DNA of 64,000 nucleotides, from assembly GCF_900010755.1 (NCBI RefSeq), contig NZ_CZJT01000116.1, forward strand, positions 20,457 through 84,456, written 5' to 3'. The notes beneath the pieces are model-generated. The model ran no database searches and was not told the DNA's origin. It saw only the letters and a list, made by a program, of their open reading frames with translations. Each line of letters starts with the position of its first letter. The stretch's first letter is position 1. Positions 17,729 to 28,076 of the stretch are shown here, piece by piece. Made by a program: the position numbers and the translations under genes. Source of the stretch: Paeniglutamicibacter antarcticus. Lineage in GTDB: Bacteria > Actinomycetota > Actinomycetes > Actinomycetales > Micrococcaceae.

Positions 17729-19975
17729 ATGGACATGATGGCAGCGCCTCCGGCAGCGCGAGCGCAGAAGTGGTGGAGCGGCGGTACGCGCCCTGCATCA
17801 GACAAAGTGCTGACGGCGGACCGTGGCGCATATGACGAGGCTGTCCGGGCAGTCCGGGCCGGCACCCTCGATGCGGATGATGCAGCAGGCCAGCTGATCG
17901 ATAGGATGACCGATCGGGAACTTCTCGGACTACTTGACGGCGACTCCCCTAGGCGACTGATGCCGATCATTCCGATATTGCACGGTCGGCGGCCGTTTGT
18001 CGCCGGGGCCATCCCGCGGCTCGGCATCCCGGGCATCCGGTTCAGCGATGGTACCCGCGGCGTGGTGATCGGTGATTCCACCGCCTTCCCCGCGGCGATG
18101 GCTCGGGCAGCAACCTGGGATCCATCGCTGGAGGAGCGCGTGGGCATCGCTATCGGACTGGAGACCAGAGCACGGGGCGCAAACTACTCAGCATCCATCT
18201 GCGTCAACTTACTTCGCCACCCCGCGTGGGGCCGGGCGCAGGAATGCTACGGGGAAGATCCGGTGCTCACCGGCACCATGGGTGCGGCCCTGACCCGCGG
18301 CGTGCGGGTGCACGTGATGGCGTGCGTCAAACACTTCGCGCTGAACTCGATGGAGAACGAACGCTTCGAGGTCAATGTGACTGTTGACGAACATGCCCTG
18401 CACGAGGTGTACCTGCCGCACTTCAAGGCCGTCATCGAGGCCGGCGTCGATTCGGTGATGAGTGCTTACAACCGGGTGCGGGGCGAGTACATGGACATTA
18501 ATCGCGCCCTGCTCACGGAGGTCTTGCGGCACGAATGGGCTTTCTCCGGGTTCGTGACCAGCGACTGGGTCTTCGGTACCCATGATGCGGTACTCAGCCT
18601 CGAGGCGGGGATGGATATTGAGATGCCGCTGCGACTGCTGCGCGCCCGCAATCTGCCGGGTGCGCTGCGCAACGGTGAGGTGGCCCGAGCGACGGTTGAG
18701 CGCTCAGCGCGCCGCATTCTGCGCACCAGCGTGCGCCATGCCGCAACCCTCGAGACGGCCAAGCCCAGCTTAAGCGTCATTGCCTCCCCGGCGCATCGGG
18801 CGTTGGCCCATCAGGTCGCCACGGAGTCGATCGTGATGTTGAAAAACGACATCATCGATGCGGCACCGCTGCTGCCGTTGGCCCCCACCATGACTCACCT
18901 CGCGGTGATCGGGCGACTGGCGACGCAGGCGAACCTCGGTGATAACGGCTCCTCACGCGTGCGGCCCCCCTCCACCGTCTCGCCGCTGCAGGGCCTGCGC
19001 GAGGCGTTACCAGGGGTGCGGTTCACCACCGCCTCCGGGCGGAACGTTTCCGCCGCGGCCGCGGCGGCTGCCGCTGCTGACACGGCGATCCTCGTCGTCG
19101 GGCTGGATCAGCACGATGAGGGCGAGTCGGTTGTCACCGGCGGCGTCGAGGTGGGCGTGCTCGGGCGGGCGTTTAACGCCGGTCCGCTGCGGCGGATGTT
19201 CGTCGCGCTGGCCCACGTGGCGTCGCACTTTGTCCACGGTGGCGATCGCACAACGCTCGATCTGCACGCCAGCGACGTGCGCCTGATCCGTGCTGTCACC
19301 GCCGCCAACCCGCGGACCGTCGTGGTGTTGATCGGCGGCAGCACGATCCTGACTCAGGGGTGGGACGAAAGTGTTCCGGCACTCCTGCTTGCCTGGTACG
19401 GCGGCATGGAGGGCGGACGCGCGCTGGCCAGCGTACTCACCGGGGCCGCAGAGCCCGGAGGACGACTACCCTTTGTGCTGCCCACGAACGCGGGGCAGCT
19501 ACCACCGTTTGATCCCGCGGCGAAGGCCGTGACCTACGACAACAGCTGGGGGCAACGCCGGCTGGATGCCGCGGGAAACACTGCCGCGTTCCCATTCGGG
19601 TTCGGCCTGGGCTACACCACGATCGAACACCGGCTGCTGGAGCACAGCTTCGACGAGACCGGGGGCAGCGCTCAGGTGCTGGTGAGAAACACCGGCGAGC
19701 GCGCGGGCTCGAGTGTCGTGCAGCTCTACGCAGCGGATATCTCGCTGCGCAGGCCGGTGGCGCAGTTATTGGGCTTTGCCAAGGTGACGCTGCATGCTGG
19801 GGAAGAGAAGAACATCCGGGTCACCCTGGATGCGGGACCCACGCTGCAGCGTGATCCGGTGACGCGGCATTGGTCCCCGCGCGCGGGCGAATGGGCCCTG
19901 CTTGCTGCCCAGCACAGCCCCAACAGCTGGGCCGGCGCGGTCCCGTTACACCGTGCAGCGGGCCTACCCGGCTAA
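17729..19975 (+). CDS. glycoside hydrolase family 3 beta-glycosidase
   Basis: A 748-aa GH3 enzyme with the (alpha/beta)8 domain, the alpha/beta sandwich domain and a C-terminal fibronectin-III-like domain (VLVRNTGERAGSSVVQLY). The nucleophile is Asp279 in FVTSDWVFG; the acid/base is expected at Glu464/466 in QHDEGES. KHFALNSME and RFSDGTRG belong to the substrate pocket. There is no signal peptide, so it probably acts on imported oligosaccharides. An alanine-rich low-complexity run near residue 440 (GCC/GCG repeats) is unusual but in frame. It is convergent with a glycosyltransferase gene. Confidence 0.92.
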   Translation: MDMMAAPPAARAQKWWSGGTRPASDKVLTADRGAYDEAVRAVRAGTLDADDAAGQLIDRMTDRELLGLLDGDSPRRLMPIIPILHGRRPFVAGAIPRLGIPGIRFSDGTRGVVIGDSTAFPAAMARAATWDPSLEERVGIAIGLETRARGANYSASICVNLLRHPAWGRAQECYGEDPVLTGTMGAALTRGVRVHVMACVKHFALNSMENERFEVNVTVDEHALHEVYLPHFKAVIEAGVDSVMSAYNRVRGEYMDINRALLTEVLRHEWAFSGFVTSDWVFGTHDAVLSLEAGMDIEMPLRLLRARNLPGALRNGEVARATVERSARRILRTSVRHAATLETAKPSLSVIASPAHRALAHQVATESIVMLKNDIIDAAPLLPLAPTMTHLAVIGRLATQANLGDNGSSRVRPPSTVSPLQGLREALPGVRFTTASGRNVSAAAAAAAAADTAILVVGLDQHDEGESVVTGGVEVGVLGRAFNAGPLRRMFVALAHVASHFVHGGDRTTLDLHASDVRLIRAVTAANPRTVVVLIGGSTILTQGWDESVPALLLAWYGGMEGGRALASVLTGAAEPGGRLPFVLPTNAGQLPPFDPAAKAVTYDNSWGQRRLDAAGNTAAFPFGFGLGYTTIEHRLLEHSFDETGGSAQVLVRNTGERAGSSVVQLYAADISLRRPVAQLLGFAKVTLHAGEEKNIRVTLDAGPTLQRDPVTRHWSPRAGEWALLAAQHSPNSWAGAVPLHRAAGLPG

Positions 19976-20054
19976 AAGGCAACTGGGATACTCGGTGGGC
20001 GCGAGATCACGGTGGGTCACGTCCCGTTCCCTGAAGCAGAGTGCGAATCGGTGC

Positions 20055-21491
20055 CTAGGGCACCTCAATACGCACCGGCAGCTCGTCCTCGCCGCGGAGC
20101 ATGGCGCGGATTAACCGCCGTTCCTCCCACTTCAGCGGCATGGACGCTTGATCGCGGCGCAGGACCAGGTCCCCGGCCTCGGTCCCGTACCGCTTGCGCA
20201 GCACCACCAGCTCATCTGCCCGCAGCAGGGCCACGGTACTGCCCGTCGCCTGCTCGTTGAGGCGGACCAGCGAAGAGGGTCCGCTCAGGTCGGTCGCCAC
20301 GACGCGATCCCCGCTCGCTGCCAGGATCGTCTTCTGCGCCGCACGGGACACCACCAGCGGACGCGATGGCCCATCCAACAGACCATTGAGCACGTCCGCC
20401 GCAGCATCGGGACGGCCGGTCTGCTGCGCCGCCACCTGCATCCGCTCAAGGCGGCCCGGCTCGCGCAGCACCGAATCGATCTTCCAGCCGATGGTGGCGG
20501 CGGAGTTGCAACGCACCGCGGCCCCCTGCTCCAACAGATAGTCGCCGTTGCGAATTTCCTGTCCCGGGATCGGGTTCACCAGCACCATGGGCAACCCCGC
20601 GGCCATGCATTCCGAGGCAGTCAACCCGCCTGGCTTGCCCACAAACAGATCGGCGCTGCGCATCAATTGCGGCATCTCGGTGGTGAATCCGAGCACCTGG
20701 TAGCGGTCTGCGGCGGGCGCCACCAGCGCCTCAATGCGCCGCCGCAGTTCCTCATCATGTCCACACACGATCGTGGCAGTGAAGTCGGAGCGCATATGCA
20801 GCGTCTGGCGCACCACCGCCTCGGCGTAATCGCCGCCCTTGGCCCCGGCGGAGATCAGCAGCATCGGGGGCCTGCTGCCATCGCGCGCGGGCGGAAGGTT
20901 CGGCTCGGTCGCGATGGGGATTCCCGTTGCCTTGATGCGATCGGCAGGAAGGCCGAACGCCGTCAGCTCGATTCGCCCCTCCTCCCTGGCTACAAAGAGT
21001 TGGTGGAACGCACTGGTGAGCCACAAGCCTTGGAAGTCGTAGTCGGTCGTGACCACGGCGGTCTTCGCATCGATCACACCACGCAGGAGTAAGGTCGCCA
21101 GCAACTGGGCCGGCAGGAAGTGTGTACACACGATCGCCGTCGGTCGGAATCGCTTGACCGCACGAATGACCGGAAGGGCGTTGATCCCTGTCCAAGGGTC
21201 TAGCGGTCCACGCCGTCTAAACGGCGGGTCGCTGGCGTCATAACCCCATTCGATAAGCCATGGCAGATCCTCAACTAAGGCGAAGTACCCTTTCGCCAGC
21301 ACGTCGCGGTAGAGCGCGCTACTGACTTGGAGCACGTCCAGCACCTGCACCTCGTTGATGTCGGTGCGCACGGAACACGCCTGCTCCACCGCCGCAGCTG
21401 CGCTGTTGTGTCCGGATCCCACCCCCGCGGAGAGGATCATGACGCGCTCACCTGCGGCCTTGTGGGAGCCACGTTCCGACGTTTTACGCAT
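20055..21491 (-). CDS. glycosyltransferase of the MGDG synthase / MurG-like (GT28) type
   Basis: A 478-aa GT-B fold protein. The N-terminal motif MILSAGVGSGHNSAAAAV and the LVEDLPWLIEWGY region match the MGDG-synthase N-domain (acceptor side), as in processive diacylglycerol glycosyltransferases; the C-terminal half has the donor-site motif FVGKPGGLTASECMAAGLP and NPIPGQE. It probably transfers hexose from a UDP-sugar to a membrane lipid. The last ~100 residues extend beyond the usual fold and are not recognised. The gene stands alone. Confidence 0.85.
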   Translation of the reverse strand: MRKTSERGSHKAAGERVMILSAGVGSGHNSAAAAVEQACSVRTDINEVQVLDVLQVSSALYRDVLAKGYFALVEDLPWLIEWGYDASDPPFRRRGPLDPWTGINALPVIRAVKRFRPTAIVCTHFLPAQLLATLLLRGVIDAKTAVVTTDYDFQGLWLTSAFHQLFVAREEGRIELTAFGLPADRIKATGIPIATEPNLPPARDGSRPPMLLISAGAKGGDYAEAVVRQTLHMRSDFTATIVCGHDEELRRRIEALVAPAADRYQVLGFTTEMPQLMRSADLFVGKPGGLTASECMAAGLPMVLVNPIPGQEIRNGDYLLEQGAAVRCNSAATIGWKIDSVLREPGRLERMQVAAQQTGRPDAAADVLNGLLDGPSRPLVVSRAAQKTILAASGDRVVATDLSGPSSLVRLNEQATGSTVALLRADELVVLRKRYGTEAGDLVLRRDQASMPLKWEERRLIRAMLRGEDELPVRIEVP

Positions 21492-22059
21492 GAAGAAAGG
21501 CTAACGCACGGCAGCTTCCCACCCCGGTTCCCGCCCACCTCACGGAGCGCGTCGGTTCTCTGCAAGGGGGGCTTCGTCGTTGTGGACGCGAGGGCTCGGC
21601 TGGTTGCGGCCGGTCCCCCACATCGGCAGCCGGGCTTGGCCTGTGCGGCGCTCCGGTCCCGAGCAGATCCCCCGCACGAACGGTGGTTCTACTGGCATCG
21701 CATTTGCACGGCACGGCGCGGTACGACCTAATTCATGAGCTAACGCCATGCGCTGCAAGCCACCGTGCTTCAGGAGTCAGAACGCGGGCAAAGATGTCTT
21801 GAATACAGGTTTTGACACCTCAAATGAAAGGCCATACATCCTTGGCAGTGCACGTCTCGCGCGTCACCGTACGGTGCTGGTCACTCCCGGTCCAGCTGCT
21901 TGGTTCCAGTATCACGGTGGTGCCACAGCAGTCCGGCTCCTTCGTAAGGACTCTGTCCAGGACGGGAACTCAGAAAATGCCGCCTTATGCCGCCTGGATG
22001 TGGCCCTTGCTCATGAAGGATCTGGCTTGAAGCGGCCTTTTGCCGGAATATGCTGAGCC
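21492..22059. other. intergenic region without a recognisable gene
   Basis: About 570 bp between the glycosyltransferase start and the DUF1003 gene. Overlapping short frames occur on both strands, none with a domain or a consistent codon bias. The base composition is mixed, with an AT-richer patch near 21800-21850. Confidence 0.4.
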
Positions 22060-22497
22060 ATGGACAATCAGCAAAAGACGTGGCACGCCGAGCACAAGGC
22101 CTCACTGACCAAGGGACAACGAGCCGCCGACTATATGCGTAATGGGATGGGTAGTTGGCCGTTTGTGGTGGGCTTTCTTGTCTTCATGATGCTCTGGGCC
22201 GTAGTCAATACGTGGGTGCTGTCGCAACGTGCATGGGATCCCTACCCATATATTCTGCTGAACCTCTTCTTGTCCATGCTCGCTGGCCTGCAGGGCGCCA
22301 TTTTGTTGATCGCTGCCAAACGTCAGGACGCCATTGCCGCTGCCATGGCCCAGCATGACCTGGAAACCAATTTGGCGTCAAAAGCGGAGATCGAGCAGCT
22401 CAGCGCCATCAATGAGCAGCAGCTGAAGATCCTCAAGGAGTTACTGGCGCTGGGTGCGCTCAAGAGTTCCGAGACCCCGGCTCGGGGAGGGAGCTGA
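22060..22497 (+). CDS. DUF1003 domain-containing membrane protein
   Basis: A 145-aa protein matching DUF1003: a hydrophilic N-terminus (LTKGQRAADYMRNGMGSW), two membrane helices (FVVGFLVFMMLWAVVNTWVL and YILLNLFLSMLAGLQGAILLI), the between-helix motif WDPYPYILLN, then a C-terminal coiled-coil (RQDAIAAAMAQHDLETNLASK...). Function is unknown. It is convergent with the ABC1-kinase gene, with only 16 bp between them. Confidence 0.88.
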   Translation: MDNQQKTWHAEHKASLTKGQRAADYMRNGMGSWPFVVGFLVFMMLWAVVNTWVLSQRAWDPYPYILLNLFLSMLAGLQGAILLIAAKRQDAIAAAMAQHDLETNLASKAEIEQLSAINEQQLKILKELLALGALKSSETPARGGS

Positions 22498-22513
22498 GGT
22501 CTGAGGCCCACAG

Positions 22514-24160
22514 CTACCGCGGACCTCGGTACTTCTTGCGTCGGGAAGTCCACACGAGGTAGGTAGCCAGAGATCCAGCCGCACCAAGACCAGCACCCAT
22601 GAGCGGATTTTGCCAGGTCCGCAGTCGCTCCCGGTCCGCCGCCGTCAGTTCGCCGATTCCCCGAATGAAGGCAGCGGCAATCATGCCGGCCACCAGCCGG
22701 TTCCCGATGCGTTCCACTCGTCCCACTAAGGGCTCCAGCTCCTCGGGGCGCAGGTGGACTTCAACACCGCCATCGATGTTCTCGATCAATGTGCGGAGCT
22801 TCTCGGGCAGGATCATGCCCAACTCAGCGGCTTCCAATCCTGCCTTACCCAGCCGCTCGGCAAGGTTCCGAGGGCTAAACTTCTCTTGCGCCAGGGTCTT
22901 GGCATAGGGACGAAGGATCTCTCCGAGGTTGAACTCCGGGTTCAACCGGACCCCCATGCCCTCGGTCATCAAGACCATCTTGAGCAGCATCGCCATCTCC
23001 CGAGGCAGCTGGAGATGGTGGTTTCGCAGAATGGCCAGCATCTGGGTGATGAGGGGTGCGATCTGAACCTCGCGGAGTTCGTGCCCCTGATAGAGCTGGA
23101 TAAAACGGGCCGCGTCTTGTCGCAGCACACCGCGGTCCACGGCCGGGCGGGTCACGGAGATCGTTCGTAGGGCGGAGCTGACCTTGTCAGGATCGTTGCT
23201 GGTGAACGCGAATAGCAGCGTTCCTAACTGGCTACGCAGTTGTTCGTCGATTTCACCGACCATCCCAAAATCAATCAAGGCGATTCTGCCTCCGGGCTGA
23301 ATGAACAGGTTGCCGGGATGCGGATCGGCGTGGAAAAACCCGTCTTCAAAAATCATCTTCGCTGCGGCCCGCGCCGCACGTTCGGCCACCTCGCCCCTGT
23401 CGATCCCCGCACGGTCAAGTGCCTCGATGTGGTCAACCTTGATGCCCCTGATCCGTTCCATGGTCAGTACGCGGGACGTGGTTGTCTCCCAGAAGATCTT
23501 GGGAATGTAAATGTCCGGATCTGATCCGAAATTCTTAGCAAAGCGCTCGGCGGAGCGGCCTTCACGCAGATAGTCGAGTTCTGCGCGCAGGGTGGCAGCG
23601 AACTCGGTGGCGATCCCCGCCACGTTGTAATCCGCCGCAACGTCCCAGCGCCGGCTGGCGTGAGCGGCCATATTTTGCAGGATCTCCAGATCTTCATCGA
23701 TCCGGTTCACGATGCCGGGGCGCCGCACCTTCACCACGATCTCGGTGCCATCAGCCATCGTCGCGGCATGGGCCTGGCCGATCGAGGCGCTGGCCAATGG
23801 TTCATCGTCAAACGAGACGAAGAGCTGTTCGGGGGTGGCACCGAGTTCCTGTTGGATTAATGAGCGGATCTGCTCAGCGGAAACCGGGGGCGCGCCATCT
23901 TGGAGCTTGGATAGTTCACTGAGGTAGGCGGCCGGCATAATATCTGAACGGGTGGAGAGCAACTGGCCGAGTTTGATGAAGGTTGGACCTAGTTCTTCCA
24001 ACGCCAACCGAAGCCGCACCGGGCTGGTGGGCTCCTGTGCGGGCATCAGTGGATGCCGCGGCAGCCAACGCTCCAGCCCCATGGTGCCGGCAAAGAATCC
24101 CAGTCCGTGCCGGGCCAAGATTTCGGCAATCTGGGCAAACCGTTCCAGATGGGTGTTCAT
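22514..24160 (-). CDS. ABC1/UbiB (AarF) family atypical kinase
   Basis: A 548-aa protein with the ABC1 hallmarks: KxGQ motif (TFIKLGQLLSTR), Ala-rich loop replacing the Gly loop (ASASIGQAHAA), the lysine in VVKVRRPG, catalytic loop HADPHPGN and DFG (LIDFGMVG). The C-terminus has two hydrophobic helices (around 485-505 and 520-540) that would anchor it in the membrane. Relatives support quinone or other isoprenoid-lipid metabolism through a small-molecule kinase/ATPase activity. No quinone gene is adjacent. Confidence 0.9.
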   Translation of the reverse strand: MNTHLERFAQIAEILARHGLGFFAGTMGLERWLPRHPLMPAQEPTSPVRLRLALEELGPTFIKLGQLLSTRSDIMPAAYLSELSKLQDGAPPVSAEQIRSLIQQELGATPEQLFVSFDDEPLASASIGQAHAATMADGTEIVVKVRRPGIVNRIDEDLEILQNMAAHASRRWDVAADYNVAGIATEFAATLRAELDYLREGRSAERFAKNFGSDPDIYIPKIFWETTTSRVLTMERIRGIKVDHIEALDRAGIDRGEVAERAARAAAKMIFEDGFFHADPHPGNLFIQPGGRIALIDFGMVGEIDEQLRSQLGTLLFAFTSNDPDKVSSALRTISVTRPAVDRGVLRQDAARFIQLYQGHELREVQIAPLITQMLAILRNHHLQLPREMAMLLKMVLMTEGMGVRLNPEFNLGEILRPYAKTLAQEKFSPRNLAERLGKAGLEAAELGMILPEKLRTLIENIDGGVEVHLRPEELEPLVGRVERIGNRLVAGMIAAAFIRGIGELTAADRERLRTWQNPLMGAGLGAAGSLATYLVWTSRRKKYRGPR

Positions 24161-24303
24161 GGGCGAGCGCTTCCTTCCCCTTGGGGTCCAGGACCAAATA
24201 CTTGGCCCTGGAGAGATCGGTCATGGTCTTGATCCTACGGTGCCCAGTTAGAACTCCCGCGCCTTAAGTCTTCGTACTCGGCATGGGGAGCGAGTCCTCT
24301 GTT

Positions 24304-24624
24304 CTAAGCCTGGAAAGAACGTCTTAGGCCCAGAAAGAACTGCCAGTGCGTTCGCGATATCTCGGGATGTCCCATGAGACCAGGGTTACCATGACGCAAC
24401 GGCCAGTGCGTGGGGGCCCTGCAGATGATTGCGATCGACGAAGCCGCCGACAAGAGGATCGCGATGGATGCCATCGAGGTGGGACCCATAACCAAAGCTA
24501 CGGCCACAGCCACAGCCAGGATTACGATCCGCATGCGCTGGAATAAGTGCTGGCCGCGGTGCCGATTAAGTGTGGCCAACGAAGCGATGAAGGCCGCACT
24601 GATCATCCCAACACGCGAACTCAT
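24304..24624 (-). CDS. hypothetical small membrane protein (106 aa)
   Basis: From Met at 24624 the frame gives one clear hydrophobic stretch of ~40 residues that could form two helices (IVILAVAVAVALVMG and SIAILLSAASSIAIIC), flanked by basic segments. Third positions are moderately GC-rich, as expected for a real gene here, but there is no strong ribosome binding site and no family. It lies between the ABC1-kinase start and icd. Confidence 0.35.
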   Translation of the reverse strand: MSSRVGMISAAFIASLATLNRHRGQHLFQRMRIVILAVAVAVALVMGPTSMASIAILLSAASSIAIICRAPTHWPLRHGNPGLMGHPEISRTHWQFFLGLRRSFQA

Positions 24625-24714
24625 GGCAGCACCCTGGACCCCCAATGGAAACCAGTCTCCAGGGTGCTGTGAGCCGGTCAGCTTACGTATATACGCACTT
24701 TATTCGGCGCCGGC

Positions 24715-25938
24715 TTATCGACTCAGGCGCGATTTTAAGCGAGTCTCAAGTTCTGCGAGGAACTGTTCCGTGGTCAACCATTCTTGGGCCGTTCCCACCA
24801 ACAGAGCCAGGTCCTTGGTCATAAATCCGGCTTCGACGCTCTTGATGACGGTGTCTTCGAGGGCCAAGGCAAAATCGACCACGGCCGGAGTATTGTCCAG
24901 TGTTCCACGATGGATGAGTCCGCGGGTCCACGCAAAAATGGAGGCGATGGGGTTGGTAGAGGTGGGTTTGCCTTGCTGGTGCTGGCGATAGTGTCGGGTC
25001 ACGGTCCCATGCGCGGCCTCGGCCTCAACGGTTTTTCCGTCCGGGGTCAGCAGGACGGAGGTCATCAGCCCGAGCGATCCGTAGCCCTGGGCGACGGTGT
25101 CGGATTGGACATCCCCATCGTAGTTCTTGCAGGCCCAGACGTAGCCGCCTTCCCACTTCATGGCCGATGCGACCATGTCATCGATGAGCCGGTGCTCGTA
25201 GGTCAGCCCTTCTTGGTCGAATAGTTCCTTGAATTCGGTCTCAAACACTTCTTGGAACAAGTCCTTGAACTGTCCGTCGTAGGCCTTGAGGATGGTGTTC
25301 TTGGTGGAGAGGTAGACCGGGTACCGCCGCTTAAGTCCGTAGGTAAATGAGGCGCGGGCGAAGTCGCGGATGGAGTCGTTGAAGTTGTACATACCCATGG
25401 CCACGCCTCCGCCTTCGGGGTAGGTGATAACGCTTTGGTGGATTTCTTCACCTCCGTCGGACGGGGTGAACGTCATGGTGAGGGTGCCTGGTCCCGGGAC
25501 CTTAAAATTGGTTGCCTTGTATTGGTCACCAAAGGCATGGCGGCCGATGATGATGGGTTTGTTCCACCCGGGAACGAGGCGCGGAATGGTTGAGATGATG
25601 ATCGGTTCGCGGAAGACCACTCCACCAAGGATATTTCGGATGGTTCCGTTAGGGGACGGCCACATTCGTTTCAGGCCGAATTCCTTCACTCGGGCCTCAT
25701 CCGGAGTGATGGTTGCGCACTTGATCCCGACGTGGTGCTTCTTGATAGCGTGTGCCGCATCCACCGTCACGTAGTCGTTGGTGGCATCGCGGTTCTGGAT
25801 GGACAGGTCGTAGTACGCCAGATCCATGTCCAAGTAGGGAAGGATCAGCTTGTCCTTGATGGATTTCCAGATGATGCGCGTCATCTCGTCCCCGTCGAGT
25901 TCGACGACGGTTCCGGTGACTTTGATTTTTGGAATCAT
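24715..25938 (-). CDS. icd: NADP-dependent isocitrate dehydrogenase, dimeric eukaryote-like type
   Basis: A 407-aa enzyme oxidising isocitrate to 2-oxoglutarate with NADP+. The start MIPKIKVTG at 25938 (AGGAAAA upstream) matches the type II (mitochondrial/mycobacterial Icd1) subfamily. Substrate- and metal-site elements are visible: SPNGTIRNILGG, PRLVPGW, FKDLFQEVFE, the Asp region LIDDMVASAMKWEGGYVWACKNYDGD, and the NADP-site AEAAHGTVTRHYR. Many actinobacteria use the unrelated ~740-aa monomeric enzyme; this one does not. It is followed on the same strand by pckG upstream, 71 bp apart. Confidence 0.95.
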   Translation of the reverse strand: MIPKIKVTGTVVELDGDEMTRIIWKSIKDKLILPYLDMDLAYYDLSIQNRDATNDYVTVDAAHAIKKHHVGIKCATITPDEARVKEFGLKRMWPSPNGTIRNILGGVVFREPIIISTIPRLVPGWNKPIIIGRHAFGDQYKATNFKVPGPGTLTMTFTPSDGGEEIHQSVITYPEGGGVAMGMYNFNDSIRDFARASFTYGLKRRYPVYLSTKNTILKAYDGQFKDLFQEVFETEFKELFDQEGLTYEHRLIDDMVASAMKWEGGYVWACKNYDGDVQSDTVAQGYGSLGLMTSVLLTPDGKTVEAEAAHGTVTRHYRQHQQGKPTSTNPIASIFAWTRGLIHRGTLDNTPAVVDFALALEDTVIKSVEAGFMTKDLALLVGTAQEWLTTEQFLAELETRLKSRLSR

Positions 25939-26009
25939 GTTTTTTCCTGGGTTTCTGGTGCCCCTGTGGAAGTAGTCGCAGGGGCACCGGGTTTCCGCGC
26001 GGATGCGGC

Positions 26010-27854
26010 CTAGAAGATGGACGAGGACCGCGTGAAGCGTTCGGTGAGCCCGTCCAGTTGGGCAGCTAATTGTGTCGGCAGGGAATCCCCGAAGCGGGCG
26101 TACCACTGCTTGATGCTCTCGATTTCCTGGTCCCATTCTTCGGGGTCGACGTCCACCGCGGTGCGCAGGTCCTCATTGCTGACACCCAGTCCGGTGGTGT
26201 CGAGGGCTCCGGGAGCCGGGACATAGCCGATAGGTGTTTCGATGCCGGCGGCGGTGCCCTCGATCCGCTCGATAGCCCATTTGAGGACGCGGGAGTTTTC
26301 CCCGAAACCGGGCCAGAGGAACTTCCCCGCGGCGTCTCGGCGGAACCAGTTGACCAGGAAAATGTGCGGCAGCTTTGAGGCAGTCGTCGATGTGCCAACG
26401 TCAAGCCAGTGCTGGAGGTAATCGCCGGCGTCGTAGCCGATGAACGGCAACATCGCCATCGGGTCGCGGCGGACGACGCCGACCTTGCCTGCTGCAGCCG
26501 CTGTCGTTTCGGAGGACAGAGTCGAGCCCATGAAGACCCCACTGGTCCAGTCGCGTGACTGGGTGACCAACGGGATCGTTGTTTTACGTCGGCCACCGAA
26601 GAAGATCGCGGAGAGGGGAACTCCATCGGGGTCGTCATATTCAGCTGCCAGGATGTCCACCTGGCTGATGGGTGTGCAGAACCGCGAATTGGGGTGGGCT
26701 GCAGGCTCCCCGCTGGCCGGGGTCCATTCTCTGCCGGTCCAGTCCCTCAGGTATTCCGGCGTTTCTTCGGTCATGCCTTCCCACCAGACACCCCCGTCGT
26801 CGGTGAGCGCAACGTTGGTGAAGATGGTGTTTCCCTTGGTGATGGCATCCATGGCGTTGGGGTTGGTATGCCAACCCGTTCCTGGCGCGACACCAAAAAG
26901 GCCCGCTTCGGGGTTGGTGGCCCTTAGCCTGCCGTCTTTTCCCACACGAATCCAGGCGATGTCATCGCCCAGGGTCTCAACGCGCCAGCCTTCGACGGTG
27001 GGGTTCAGCAGGGCCAGATTGGTTTTGCCGCACGCAGAGGGGAAAGCTGCGCTAATGAAATGCGACTGCCCTTCGGGGTTGGTGAGCTTAAGAATGAGCA
27101 TGTGTTCGGCCAGCCAGCCCTCCTGTCTAGCCATCGCCGAGGCAATGCGCAGCGAGTAGCACTTCTTGCCTAGGAGAGCATTGCCTCCGTACCCGGAACC
27201 GTAGGACCAGATCGATTTTTCTTCCGGAAAGTGGACTATCCATTTTTCGCGATTGCACGGCCAGCTCACGTCTTGCTGCCCCGGCTCCAGCGGTGCGCCT
27301 ACGGAATGAAGGGCGGGGACAAAGTCGGCGTTCAACTGGTTCATTTTCGCCAATACGTCGGACCCGGAACGCGTCATGATGTGCATCGACGCCACGACAT
27401 ACGCGCTATCGGTGATCTCCACGCCAAACTTCGGATCATCCGACTCCAAGTGCCCCATGACGAACGGGATGACATACATGGTCCTCCCCCGCATGGCACC
27501 CGTGAACAGCTTCCGCAGCTTCTCCTTCATGGTGGCAGGATCCATCCAGTTGTTCGTGAACCCTGCATCTCGCTCCTTCTCCGAACAGATGAACGTCTGT
27601 TCCTCAACCCGGGCAACGTCGTCCGGGTCGGAGAACGCGGCAAAGGAATGGGGGAACTTTTCTTCCGCGAGCCGCACCAAGGTACCGGCACCGACTAGCT
27701 CTTCGGTGAGCTCCCGGTACTCGGCTGCTGAACCATCAACCCAATGGATCTTCTCCGGGGTGGTCATGGCGGCAACCTGTTCGACCCATTGCAGCAGTCG
27801 GGCGGGGGCATGGGGTGTGAAACCTCGGACTGCGGGTTCTGTGAAGCTGTTCAT
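26010..27854 (-). CDS. pckG: phosphoenolpyruvate carboxykinase (GTP)
   Basis: A 614-aa enzyme converting oxaloacetate and GTP to PEP, CO2 and GDP. Start MNSFTEPAVRGF at 27854 follows GAAAGAAAGAAG; a 39-residue upstream extension is not family-like. Signature regions are present: the hypervariable P-loop FPSACGKTNLA with catalytic Cys, the metal-site Asp stretch TLGDDIAWI, and the nucleotide-site NWFRRDAAGKFLWPGFGENSRVL. It would work with icd in anaplerosis/gluconeogenesis from acids such as acetate, gluconate-derived or aromatic-derived intermediates. Confidence 0.96.
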   Translation of the reverse strand: MNSFTEPAVRGFTPHAPARLLQWVEQVAAMTTPEKIHWVDGSAAEYRELTEELVGAGTLVRLAEEKFPHSFAAFSDPDDVARVEEQTFICSEKERDAGFTNNWMDPATMKEKLRKLFTGAMRGRTMYVIPFVMGHLESDDPKFGVEITDSAYVVASMHIMTRSGSDVLAKMNQLNADFVPALHSVGAPLEPGQQDVSWPCNREKWIVHFPEEKSIWSYGSGYGGNALLGKKCYSLRIASAMARQEGWLAEHMLILKLTNPEGQSHFISAAFPSACGKTNLALLNPTVEGWRVETLGDDIAWIRVGKDGRLRATNPEAGLFGVAPGTGWHTNPNAMDAITKGNTIFTNVALTDDGGVWWEGMTEETPEYLRDWTGREWTPASGEPAAHPNSRFCTPISQVDILAAEYDDPDGVPLSAIFFGGRRKTTIPLVTQSRDWTSGVFMGSTLSSETTAAAAGKVGVVRRDPMAMLPFIGYDAGDYLQHWLDVGTSTTASKLPHIFLVNWFRRDAAGKFLWPGFGENSRVLKWAIERIEGTAAGIETPIGYVPAPGALDTTGLGVSNEDLRTAVDVDPEEWDQEIESIKQWYARFGDSLPTQLAAQLDGLTERFTRSSSIF

Positions 27855-28076
27855 GAACGTCTTCTTTCTTTCTCGTTTCAGCGCCGGAGTCACGGAGGGT
27901 GTTCTGCGGCTGAGATATCGCAGGTGCGGCGGTGCGCCAAGGTGCCGTCGCTTCCAGTCTTTTGGACTCAAAATTTCGTCATGTTGCTTATCGGCCTGTC
28001 GGATTCGGTGGCTAAATTGCCGACTGGGGGGCTTGGGCCGCAGTGGGCTTTGGGCCGTGGTTTGGTAATGAATTCT

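Noticed and set aside
19050..19085. GC-rich repeat run (GCCGCGGCC-type) inside the GH3 gene as a possible insertion
   Set aside because: It is in frame and encodes only an alanine stretch; low-complexity drift is enough to explain it.
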